Shown here piece after piece: positions 35,445 through 43,430 of a stretch of 53,617 nt of DNA (position 1 is the stretch's first letter; each line of letters starts with the position of its first letter). The position numbers and the translations under genes are program-made. The stretch is from an uncultured Lachnospiraceae bacterium. GTDB lineage: Bacteria; Bacillota; Clostridia; TANB77; CAG-508. Below the pieces are notes generated by a model, which was not told where the DNA came from, searched no databases, and saw only the letters and a program-made list of their open reading frames with translations. The DNA lies in assembly GCA_945917765.1 (NCBI GenBank), contig CAMEHU010000009.1:1-53617 (forward strand). Direction: 5' to 3'.

Positions 35445-37265
35445 ATGAAAAACGAAAAAATAAGAAACATAGCAATAATTGCACACGTTGACCACGGAAA
35501 AACAACATTGGTAGATGCTTTATTAAGACAAAGCCATATTTTTAGAGAAAATGAACAAGTAGCTGAAAGAGTAATGGATTCAAATGATTTGGAAAAAGAA
35601 AGAGGAATTACAATTCTTTCTAAAAATACTTCAGTTATGTATAATGGAATTAAAATCAATATTGTTGATACTCCAGGACATGCTGATTTCGGTGGAGAAG
35701 TTGAAAGGGTTTTAAGAACTGTTGATGGTGTTTTACTTTTAGTTGACGCTTTTGAAGGACCAATGCCTCAAACAAGAGAAGTTTTAAAGAAATCACTAGC
35801 TGCTAATTTAAAACCAATAGTTGTAATTAATAAAATTGATAGACCTGGTGCAAATCCATTAAAAGTTGTTGACCAAGTTTTAGAACTATTTATTGAATTA
35901 GATGCAAGTGACGAACAATTAGATTTCCCAGTTATTTATGCATCAGCAAAAAACGGAATAGCAAAAATGAATTTAGAGGATGAAACAGATAATGTTCACT
36001 GTATATTTGATACAATTATCAATACAATCGAACCACCAAAATGCGAAATGGAAGGTCCTGCTCAATTATTAGTTTCTAATATTGATTATGATGATTATTT
36101 AGGAAGAATAGCAGTTGGAAGAATTGAAAGAGGAACAATAAAAAATGGTATGCCAATTGCAATTTGTAAACAAGATAAAAATCAACAAGGTAAAATTGCA
36201 AAATTATTTACATATGTTGGATTAAAAAAAGCTGAAGTTGAAGAAGCCCAAGCTGGTGATATTGTTGCATTATCAGGAATCGCAGATATAAATATTGGAG
36301 ATACAATTTGTGATATTAATAATCCAGATAAAATTCCATTTGTTGATATTGATGAACCAACAGTTTCTATGACATTTAGTGTAAATAACGGACCTCTAGC
36401 TGGTAAAGAGGGTCAATATATCACATCAAGACATATAAGAGATAGATTATTCAAAGAATTAGAAAGAAACGTAAGTTTACGTGTTAAAGAAACAGATTCT
36501 GCAGATAGTTTTGAGGTATGTGGTAGAGGTGAATTACATTTATCAGTATTAATTGAAACAATGAGAAGAGAAGGATTTGAATTATTAGTTTCTCGTCCAA
36601 AAGTTATTATAAAAGATATTGATGGTGTAAAAAGTGAACCAATGGAAAGATTAGTTGTTAATGTACCAGATGATTCAATTGGAACAGTTATCGAAAAATT
36701 AGGAAGAAGAAAAGCAGAAATGGTTAACATGGAACCTGCAGAATTAGGACATACAAAAATAGAATTCAGAATTCCTGCACGTGGTTTAATTGGATATAGA
36801 ACAGAATTCTTAACAGATACAAAAGGTGTAGGAACAATGAACAGCATATTTGAATGCTATGAACCATATAAAGGTGAAATTTCTTCAAGAACAAGAGGTG
36901 TTTTAGTAGCATTTGAACCAGGAACATCTGTAACATATGGATTATATAATGCTCAAGAAAGAGGAGAATTATTAATAGGTGCTGGTGTTGAAGTTTATGA
37001 AGGTATGATAGTTGGTATCAATTCAAGAAATGAAGATATTGCTATTAATGTATGTAAAGAAAAACATTTAACAAACACAAGAGCTTCAGGTTCTGATGAT
37101 GCACTACGTTTAGTACCACCACTACAATTCTCATTAGAAAAAGCTATTGAATTTATAGGAGAAGATGAATTAGTTGAAGTTACTCCATTAAATATCAGAT
37201 TGCGTAAAGTTATTTTAGACAGTAAAACAAGAGAAAGAGAAGCTAGAAGAAATTCTGCTCAATAA
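35445..37265 (+). CDS. typA: Ribosome-associated GTPase TypA/BipA
   Basis: Translational GTPase that binds ribosomes and affects 50S assembly and stress or cold responses. The 606-aa protein is full length: G1 AHVDHGKTTLVDALL, switch I ERGITILSKNTS, G3 DTPGHADFGGEV, G4 NKIDRPGA, G5 YASAKNG, then the EF-G-like domains and the TypA-specific C-terminus (ARGLIGYRTEFLTDT, EPYKGEISSRTRGVLVAFE). ATG follows GAAGGGA. Its leader carries a REP cluster. Confidence 0.97.
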   Translation: MKNEKIRNIAIIAHVDHGKTTLVDALLRQSHIFRENEQVAERVMDSNDLEKERGITILSKNTSVMYNGIKINIVDTPGHADFGGEVERVLRTVDGVLLLVDAFEGPMPQTREVLKKSLAANLKPIVVINKIDRPGANPLKVVDQVLELFIELDASDEQLDFPVIYASAKNGIAKMNLEDETDNVHCIFDTIINTIEPPKCEMEGPAQLLVSNIDYDDYLGRIAVGRIERGTIKNGMPIAICKQDKNQQGKIAKLFTYVGLKKAEVEEAQAGDIVALSGIADINIGDTICDINNPDKIPFVDIDEPTVSMTFSVNNGPLAGKEGQYITSRHIRDRLFKELERNVSLRVKETDSADSFEVCGRGELHLSVLIETMRREGFELLVSRPKVIIKDIDGVKSEPMERLVVNVPDDSIGTVIEKLGRRKAEMVNMEPAELGHTKIEFRIPARGLIGYRTEFLTDTKGVGTMNSIFECYEPYKGEISSRTRGVLVAFEPGTSVTYGLYNAQERGELLIGAGVEVYEGMIVGINSRNEDIAINVCKEKHLTNTRASGSDDALRLVPPLQFSLEKAIEFIGEDELVEVTPLNIRLRKVILDSKTREREARRNSAQ

Positions 37266-37314
37266 GAAAATTTTTACATGAAAATTTGTAGTTTTAATAA
37301 CAAATAATAGAAAG

Positions 37315-37347
37315 AGACCATTTGCTTATTATAGAAGCAAATGGTCT
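37315..37347. terminator. Hairpin between convergent typA and the coiled-coil gene
   Basis: A 13-bp stem (37315-37327 with 37335-37347) with a 7-base loop. There is no long T run on either side, so termination may be partial. Confidence 0.6.
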
Positions 37348-37356
37348 TAATTCATT

Positions 37357-37827
37357 CTAAAAAACAAAAATAATGGTTTCTGACATACTATCTGTGTTAG
37401 CTAAGTCAGAAGAAACCAAAATGTTCTTATCTGAGCTAAATGTTCCTTTTATTATTATAGGTTTATCTTCAGCAAAAAAATCGTCAAAATAAACCTTCGT
37501 GAAAAGATAGCTCAGATTAAGTTTGAATTTGCCTAATTCATCTGTAACTTTAATGCTCGAATTTTCGTCCTGATAGCCAATAAAGACACTATATGTTTTC
37601 TCATAAGCAGCTTTAATGTCTGGTTCAACAATTACAATGAGAGGTTTACAGTCTTCTGGAACATTAAAAAGCGAGATTGGGGCAGATTTTATCATTTGGA
37701 TAAGTTCTGCTTCTGCTTTAACCAAAGCTTTTTTGAGTTCTTCAGCTTGCTGTAACTGTTTCTTCTGCTTTTCAAGTTCGTCTTGCCTTTGCTCGGCAAT
37801 TTTGTTGTTCAGAATTTCCCTAATCAT
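37357..37827 (-). CDS. Hypothetical protein with N-terminal coiled coil
   Basis: A 156-aa cytoplasmic protein I do not recognise. Residues about 8-48 are a Gln/Glu/Lys coiled coil (QRQDELEKQKKQLQQAEELK). The rest looks beta-rich, with SLFNVPEDCKPLIVIVEPD. I chose ATG 37827 because AGGAG and AAAGG precede it; a TTG at 37848 overlaps that site. It has its own near-consensus promoter. Its base composition looks less AT-rich than the neighbours, which may mean recent gain. Confidence 0.65.
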   Translation of the reverse strand: MIREILNNKIAEQRQDELEKQKKQLQQAEELKKALVKAEAELIQMIKSAPISLFNVPEDCKPLIVIVEPDIKAAYEKTYSVFIGYQDENSSIKVTDELGKFKLNLSYLFTKVYFDDFFAEDKPIIIKGTFSSDKNILVSSDLANTDSMSETIIFVF

Positions 37828-37918
37828 AGCGTTTACCTTTCTCCTCAAAAAGAGGGAAAATGTTGTGGATATGCTAAATAAAGCATAAATACGAATGATA
37901 ACCTAAAAGGTCTTCGCA

Positions 37919-37948
37919 ATTATAGCATAGACAAAGGATTTTTGTCAA
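37919..37948 (-). promoter_or_regulatory. Promoter for the coiled-coil gene
   Basis: On the minus strand, TTGACA (37943-37948), 18 bases, and TATAAT (37919-37924) preceded by TGC. The leader to the start codon is about 90 bases and has small inverted repeats. The rest of the gap up to 38215 is AT-rich, with only a weak TATAAT at 38034-38039 on the plus strand. Confidence 0.75.
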
Positions 37949-38215
37949 ATTGAAGCCTATAAACTAAATTGTGCAGACTAAGATTTATTTGTAAAATTTT
38001 TGTGAATTTGTAGAATTTATAGAATTAAAATAGTATAATTGGAATCAGGTATTAAGAAAAGCATTTTAATTATTATAACAAATAATGAATAACTACTAAT
38101 AATATATATAAATAATAATTATTATAAAATACAAAAAAGCTGATAAATATAAAGCAATAAGATATATGAAAATAAAATAATAACATATTAAAACAAAAGA
38201 TAGGAAGTGATATAA

Positions 38216-38965
38216 ATGTTTTTTTCTAGACCTGGAGAATACCCACCATGTGGTTTATTTAATATAAAACATTTAATTTTAGCAATAAGTACATTTTTAG
38301 TTATATTCATATTACTAAAAACAATAAAAATTAATAATAAAAGTCAAATAAAAAATATAATAAGAAAAACAATAATAATAATATTAATACTAGAAGTAAT
38401 AAAAACAATTTTCACAATTTCAATAGGAGAAGGAAATACTCCAAATAAAATTTTACCGCTATATTACTGTAGTTTACTATTATATGCGGGAATCTTAAGT
38501 TCATTTTGCAAAGGAAAACTACAAAAAATAGGAGATACATTTTTAGCAACAGGAGCAATAGTAGGAGGTACCGTATTTCTAATAGCACCAACAACATCAC
38601 TGCCAGAATATCCAATGCTACATTTTATAAGCATACACAGTTTCTTTTTTCATGGAACAATGATATTTTTAGGATTATTAATCAATAAACACAGATATAT
38701 AGAACTAAAACTATCTGATATAAAATATTATGCATTATTAATTTTTATAATATGTATGTTAGCATTAGGTGTTAACATCAAATTTGGAAGTAATCTAATG
38801 TTCATATCACAAGATTTCCCAGGTATGCCACTTTCAGATGTATATCATGCAACAGGAAAATGGTTTACTCCACTAATGATAGTAGTACAAATGACATTGC
38901 CATATCTTATAGTATATAGTATAAATTGCATTTGTAATAAAGTAAAAAGATTAAAAAAAATATAA
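38216..38965 (+). CDS. YwaF/TMEM164-like integral membrane protein
   Basis: A 249-aa protein with about seven membrane helices. LPLYYCSLLLYAGIL, PMLHFISIHSFFFHGTMIFLGL and FPGMPLSDVYHATGKWFTPLMI match the TIGR02206/YwaF family, whose conserved His and Cys residues lie in membrane segments. No biochemical role is firmly known for the bacterial members. It is a single gene with a long AT-rich upstream region and no clear operon partner. Confidence 0.78.
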   Translation: MFFSRPGEYPPCGLFNIKHLILAISTFLVIFILLKTIKINNKSQIKNIIRKTIIIILILEVIKTIFTISIGEGNTPNKILPLYYCSLLLYAGILSSFCKGKLQKIGDTFLATGAIVGGTVFLIAPTTSLPEYPMLHFISIHSFFFHGTMIFLGLLINKHRYIELKLSDIKYYALLIFIICMLALGVNIKFGSNLMFISQDFPGMPLSDVYHATGKWFTPLMIVVQMTLPYLIVYSINCICNKVKRLKKI

Positions 38966-39078
38966 TGTTCTAAAAATTAAATTTCCCATTTCAAACCTAT
39001 CCAATATTAGTAACAATTATGAAATTTGTCATATATATTGAACAGAAATCATAAGACTAATATAGGAAAGGAATGAAT

Positions 39079-39636
39079 ATGGGATTTTTTGAAATTATTA
39101 TAATAGGTATAGGTTTATCAATGGATGCTTTTGCAGTCTCAATGTGCAAGGGGCTATCTATAAAAAAGATTAATATTAAAATGATGTTGATAATTGGATT
39201 GTATTTTGGCTTTTTTCAAGCGATAATGCCATGTATAGGCTATGGAGTTGGAACAACTTTTTGTGAAGTTGTTGAGAAAATAGATCATTGGCTTGTATTT
39301 GTTTTACTTGGATTCATTGGAATAAATATGATAAAGAACTCAAAAAATAATGATGATGGTAAAAATGAGAGTATAGATTTTAAAACAATGTTTTTGTTGG
39401 CAATTGCTACAAGCATTGATGCACTTGCAGTTGGAGTATCTTTTGCTTTTTTGAAAGTTAGAATCATAGAGCCGGTTGTTATTATTGGAATAATAACATT
39501 TATTTTATCAGTATGTGGAGCGTTTATTGGAAACAAGTTTGGAGATAAATTACAAAGCAAAGCTGAATTATTAGGTGGAGTTGTTCTTATTTTAATTGGA
39601 TTTAGGATTTTATTGGAACATCTGAGCAGATTGTAA
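39079..39636 (+). CDS. mntP: Manganese efflux pump MntP
   Basis: Exports Mn(II) across the membrane. The 185-aa protein has six membrane helices and the two half-repeats of the family, each with an Asp-Ala motif: LSMDAFAVSMCKGLS and TSIDALAVGVSFAFL. I chose ATG 39079, with AAAGGA 6 bases before it; ATG 39073 touches that ribosome site. No yybP-ykoY manganese riboswitch is visible in the short upstream gap. Confidence 0.95.
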   Translation: MGFFEIIIIGIGLSMDAFAVSMCKGLSIKKINIKMMLIIGLYFGFFQAIMPCIGYGVGTTFCEVVEKIDHWLVFVLLGFIGINMIKNSKNNDDGKNESIDFKTMFLLAIATSIDALAVGVSFAFLKVRIIEPVVIIGIITFILSVCGAFIGNKFGDKLQSKAELLGGVVLILIGFRILLEHLSRL

Positions 39637-39755
39637 AACTACAGGTTACAGTTTAGCAATTTTTATAAAGATATTCTACGATGTGCGCTACTCAAAAGAC
39701 AAGAACGGAAATTGTGACAATTATATTAATTATAATTCAAAAAAATGTTGTTTTT

Positions 39756-39784
39756 TTGACATAAAATTGTTATAATAGTATAGT
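39756..39784 (+). promoter_or_regulatory. Promoter for the tyrosine phosphatase gene
   Basis: TTGACA at 39756-39761, 17 bases, and TATAGT at 39779-39784. It lies 30 bases before the start codon. Confidence 0.72.
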
Positions 39785-39814
39785 TATTATAAATGAAAGA
39801 AATAGGGATGTTAA

Positions 39815-40594
39815 ATGGAATTTGAAATTAATAATATAAAATTAAATGGAGTAAAAAATGTAAGAGATTTAGGAAATATACCAGTAAAACAAGGAAAAAT
39901 AAAGAAATACAAAATATTAAGAGGTTCTTGTTTGGAAAATTTGACATATGATGATATGTGCATATTAGTTGATGACTATAAACTATCTACAATAATAGAT
40001 TTACGAACATATAGAGAAATAGAAGAAAGTCCAGATGTAAAAATAGATGGAATTAAATATATTCATATGCCAATTTTTGATAAGAGAGCACTTGGTATAA
40101 CGCATGAAAGTGATGATGAGATTGAAACTCAAAATTCAAGAAGATTAGATGTATCAAAAATGTATGAACAAATGCTTACAGGAGAAAGTTTACAAAGAAT
40201 TTCAGAGATAATAAAAACGATTATTAATTTAAAAAATGAAGAGTATTCAGTTTTAATTCATTGTACTGAGGGAAAGGATAGAACAGGGATAATAATAGCT
40301 TTAATTTTAATGATTCTAGGAGCGGATAAAGAAGTAATTATAAATGATTACCTATATACAAATAAAGTAAATAAAAAAAGAGCTAATAAACATTATTTAA
40401 AAACAAGATTATTAAAATTTGATAAAGAAAAGGCTGAAAATGTAAAAAATATTCTTCTTGCTAGACCTGAATATATAAAATCTGTTTTTGATATTATAGA
40501 AGAGGATTGGTATGGAATAGATAATTTTATTAAATATGGTTTGAAATTAGAGAACTTTGAAATAGAAGATTTTAAAGATAAAGTATTAAAGTAG
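39815..40594 (+). CDS. Tyrosine/lipid phosphatase family protein
   Basis: A 259-aa cytoplasmic protein of the Y_phosphatase3 type, a CX5R phosphatase family that includes tyrosine and phosphoinositide phosphatases. It begins GVKNVRDLGN, has RGSCLENLTYDD and IIDLRTYREIEE, and the P-loop HCTEGKDRTG with Cys nucleophile and Arg. The Lys-Asp in the P-loop fits broad-specificity members such as LipA of Listeria. It stands alone between a promoter and a terminator. Confidence 0.92.
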   Translation: MEFEINNIKLNGVKNVRDLGNIPVKQGKIKKYKILRGSCLENLTYDDMCILVDDYKLSTIIDLRTYREIEESPDVKIDGIKYIHMPIFDKRALGITHESDDEIETQNSRRLDVSKMYEQMLTGESLQRISEIIKTIINLKNEEYSVLIHCTEGKDRTGIIIALILMILGADKEVIINDYLYTNKVNKKRANKHYLKTRLLKFDKEKAENVKNILLARPEYIKSVFDIIEEDWYGIDNFIKYGLKLENFEIEDFKDKVLK

Positions 40595-40614
40595 AATAAA
40601 AAAATAATAATAAT

Positions 40615-40656
40615 AAGGCAGAAAATAATCTTTATTTAGATTTTTCTGCCTTTTAT
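40615..40656 (+). terminator. Rho-independent terminator after the phosphatase gene
   Basis: An 11-bp stem (40615-40625 with 40642-40652) with an AT-rich loop that can pair further, followed by TTATTATA. Confidence 0.8.
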
Positions 40657-40700
40657 TATAATATAAATATGAAAAATATTTCACATAAGTATTGACAGTA

Positions 40701-40730
40701 TTGACAATAATATGATTTACTAAATATAAT
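40701..40730 (+). promoter_or_regulatory. Promoter for the CDF metal exporter
   Basis: TTGACA at 40701-40706, 18 bases, and TATAAT at 40725-40730. A second ATTGACA lies 9 bases upstream (40691-40697). The pair could mark a short direct-repeat operator. Confidence 0.72.
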
Positions 40731-40811
40731 AATGTTATATCAATAAAAAACTATAATAGTTGTATTAAATAAAAATGTATAATTATAAAAGAATATAGAA
40801 AGGAGATTTTT

Positions 40812-41705
40812 ATGAAAACAGAAAAAAATATATTAATAGCTTTTTTATTAAATATAAGCTTTTCTATAATTGAACTATTAGGAGGTTTATTTACAGGAAG
40901 TATAGCAATATTGTCAGATTCATTGCATGATTTAGGTGATGCATTAAGTATAGGTGTATCATATTTCTTAGAAAGAAAAAGCAAAAGAAAACCTGATAAA
41001 AAGCATACATATGGATATATAAGATATTCTGTAATGGGAAGTATATTTACAACAACAATATTACTAATTGGCTCAATATTTGTAACATATGAGGCAATAA
41101 AAAGAATAATAAATCCAGTAGAAATCAACTATAATGGTATGATAGGATTTGCAATTTTTGGGATAGTAATTAATACACTAGCTGCACTTGTAACAAAAGA
41201 AGGAGATTCGTTAAATCAAAAATCCGTTAATCTACATATGTTAGAAGATGTATTAGGTTGGATAGTTGTATTTATAGGTTCTATTTTAATGAAATTTACA
41301 AATATAACATATATTGATTCAATATTATCAATATTAGTAGCAGTATTTATTTTTATAAATGCATTAAAAAATCTAATAAAAATAATAGATTTATTTTTAG
41401 AGAAAACACCTGAAAATATAGATATTGATGAAATCAAAAATCATTTACTTGAAATTGATGGAGTAAAAAATGTACACCATGTTCATGTAAGAAGTATTGA
41501 TGGATACAGCAATTTAGCTACATTACATGTTATTGTAGATAAATATAGCCATGATATTAAAAACAGTATTAAAGAGGAATTAAAAGAACATAATATTTGC
41601 CATTCAACAATAGAATTGGAATTAGAGGATGAAAATTGTTGTGATGAAGAGTGTAGGGTTGAGGTTAATAAAGAAGGAGGACATCATCATCATCACCACC
41701 ATTAA
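40812..41705 (+). CDS. Cation diffusion facilitator (CDF) metal exporter with a seven-His tail
   Basis: Exports divalent metals (Zn, Mn, Fe or Co) using the proton gradient. The 297-aa protein has six membrane helices. Metal-site motifs are SDSLHDLGDA (His39, Asp43) and HMLEDVLGW, and a cytoplasmic domain (VHHVHVRSIDGY) follows. The end is Cys- and His-rich: ENCCDEECRVE, then GGHHHHHHH as the last nine residues. The tail is coded by a mix of CAT and CAC codons directly before the stop, so it is natural. It may sense or buffer metal. Confidence 0.94.
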   Translation: MKTEKNILIAFLLNISFSIIELLGGLFTGSIAILSDSLHDLGDALSIGVSYFLERKSKRKPDKKHTYGYIRYSVMGSIFTTTILLIGSIFVTYEAIKRIINPVEINYNGMIGFAIFGIVINTLAALVTKEGDSLNQKSVNLHMLEDVLGWIVVFIGSILMKFTNITYIDSILSILVAVFIFINALKNLIKIIDLFLEKTPENIDIDEIKNHLLEIDGVKNVHHVHVRSIDGYSNLATLHVIVDKYSHDIKNSIKEELKEHNICHSTIELELEDENCCDEECRVEVNKEGGHHHHHHH

Positions 41706-41717
41706 GATTTTGATTTG

Positions 41718-41768
41718 AATTTATGGGACGGTTCTAAAAATTTAATTTTTAGAATCGTCCCATAAATT
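41718..41768. repeat. REP-variant hairpin between convergent genes
   Basis: Arms of 25 bases (41718-41742 with 41744-41768) pair with one G-T and a one-base loop. The core TTATGGGACGGTTCT relates it to the REP family. It may also serve as a two-way terminator for the CDF gene and the HTH gene. Confidence 0.85.
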
Positions 41769-41830
41769 TCGTCCATGAAATTAAAATTAAGTAAAAATCA
41801 ATCTTGAAAATTTCAGAATAGTTTAATATA

Positions 41831-43213
41831 TTATAAAAATTCTCTTATAGCATTCACTAATTTCTCGTGATAAATAACAAAATGAATTTCAGGTGTTGTT
41901 TTTTTATTAATAACAATCCATTTTTCATCATTGATATAAAAATCTATATTTTTAAAAATATCTTTTTGAATAATTGTAATATTCTCATTTTTTTCTTTTT
42001 CCATAAATTTATCAAATTGTTCTTTATCACAGGCTTTATATATTTTCATTAAAGGTATGGCTTCTGACAGCATGATTTTAGACTTTTCTTTTGCAAAATC
42101 AACTTCATTCTTTTTTGTTGTTAAGTAAAATCTACTTAGATTTTCATTGTTTTTTAAACATTCACTAGATAAAGCAATAGAACCAGATGTACCATGTGAA
42201 CATTGAAAAAAATTAGAAGGAGAGTTTTTTAAGTAATATGGTGAAATGGAGCCTGTCATATATATTGGAATCCAGTTCTCGATGCCTAGAAAAAGTTCAT
42301 TTATTGGTCTGTCTAGAGTATGTACCATATTTAAATGTAATCCTCTTTTTAAAAGCATAGTCATTGCTAACACCCATTTTCTCTTGAATTCCTCATCATT
42401 TCCAGCTTTACTCATAGGCAAATCACTATAATAAAAAATAGGCTCATTAGATTTTGAAAGCAAAGTTGTTTTTAAAAATTCTCCTTCAGCTTGTTTTCTT
42501 CCATCAATTCCAAAAAAAGTTTTGCTATTTTTGAAAATAATTGGGGTGGTAGGAACTTTAATTTTACTAAAATCTGTACCAACATAATCATTTAAATTAA
42601 ATGTATCAAGTTTAGAAAGAAAATTTAAAACGGTATCTGATTGATTTTTTGTGTGTTTTAAACATAACCATTCAATAATTTTATGTGCTAAAATATCGTT
42701 ATTTTGATTAACATCAATAGAATAATCTAGTAAGTCTGCTAATTTTGTTGTATTTTGGTTATTATGACAAAGTGAAACAATATATAATGTTAGTTTATTA
42801 ACAAAACTTTCAATATTTGTAGGTTTTCGTTCCTTCTTTTTAATTCTAGAAATAAAAGAGGAATCATATCCTACAGCTTTTGATAGTTCAACATTTGTTA
42901 TATTTAACGTGTTTTGCAAAGTAATAAAATTTTCAACAAATGTGTCGAAGTCAATATTTATAGAATCATTTGTTATAGTTTTTTTTAATGTGCTTGAAAT
43001 TGTTTGTTTATCAATTTTAATATTCTTTTTAATGGAAATTGCGTACAAACCTGATATTAGTTTTTCTAAGTATTTACTGTCTTGTTTAGGAATTCTTTTA
43101 TTATTAATATATCTATTTAAAAGTGAATATGAAATGTCTGATTCTTCGCAAAGTTCTTTTGTTGAACAATCTAACATTTCCATATAATTTGTTAATTCTT
43201 TTCCAAAATCCAT
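41831..43213 (-). CDS. Regulator with two HTH domains and an unknown effector domain
   Basis: A 460-aa cytoplasmic protein. Two Xre-like helix-turn-helix units lie near the N-terminus: TKELCEESDISYSLLNRYIN (about 17-36) and VELSKAVGYDSSFISRIKK (about 92-110). The remaining 300 residues are not recognised but include FFGIDGRKQAEGEFLKT and a LHLNMVHTLDRPINELFLGI stretch. They may bind a ligand. ATG 43213 is preceded by AAGAGGTG; a GTG at 43222 overlaps it. The gene is divergent from the sortase-anchored surface protein, which it may control. Confidence 0.72.
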   Translation of the reverse strand: MDFGKELTNYMEMLDCSTKELCEESDISYSLLNRYINNKRIPKQDSKYLEKLISGLYAISIKKNIKIDKQTISSTLKKTITNDSINIDFDTFVENFITLQNTLNITNVELSKAVGYDSSFISRIKKKERKPTNIESFVNKLTLYIVSLCHNNQNTTKLADLLDYSIDVNQNNDILAHKIIEWLCLKHTKNQSDTVLNFLSKLDTFNLNDYVGTDFSKIKVPTTPIIFKNSKTFFGIDGRKQAEGEFLKTTLLSKSNEPIFYYSDLPMSKAGNDEEFKRKWVLAMTMLLKRGLHLNMVHTLDRPINELFLGIENWIPIYMTGSISPYYLKNSPSNFFQCSHGTSGSIALSSECLKNNENLSRFYLTTKKNEVDFAKEKSKIMLSEAIPLMKIYKACDKEQFDKFMEKEKNENITIIQKDIFKNIDFYINDEKWIVINKKTTPEIHFVIYHEKLVNAIREFL

Positions 43214-43242
43214 AATACACACCTCTTAATCTAATTTTTTAC

Positions 43243-43271
43243 AATATATCATTTAATAATAGTGTTGTCAA
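43243..43271 (-). promoter_or_regulatory. Promoter for the double-HTH regulator
   Basis: On the minus strand, TTGACA (43266-43271), 17 bases, and TATATT (43243-43248) with TGA before it. Confidence 0.7.
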
Positions 43272-43430
43272 AGGTTTAATAAAATAGCAAAAATTAAATT
43301 GCCAAAATGTCAATGACAATTTAGAATAAAATACAAAATTAACAAAACTTGTATGTTAATATAAAAATATAAAAATATGCAAGACAATTGTCTGATATTA
43401 AAACAAAAGATATTTTTAGGAGGAATAAAA

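Noticed and set aside
36413-36847. 144-codon minus-strand frame inside typA
   Set aside because: It is antisense to conserved TypA sequence with no ribosome site; it is a by-product of typA codon use.
38034-38215. Regulatory RNA or small gene in the gap before the YwaF-like gene
   Set aside because: Only a weak TATAAT and AT-rich, loosely self-complementary sequence are visible; nothing supports a specific call.
38990-39078. Possible yybP-ykoY manganese riboswitch before mntP
   Set aside because: The region is short and AT-rich and lacks the conserved paired G-rich motifs of that riboswitch.
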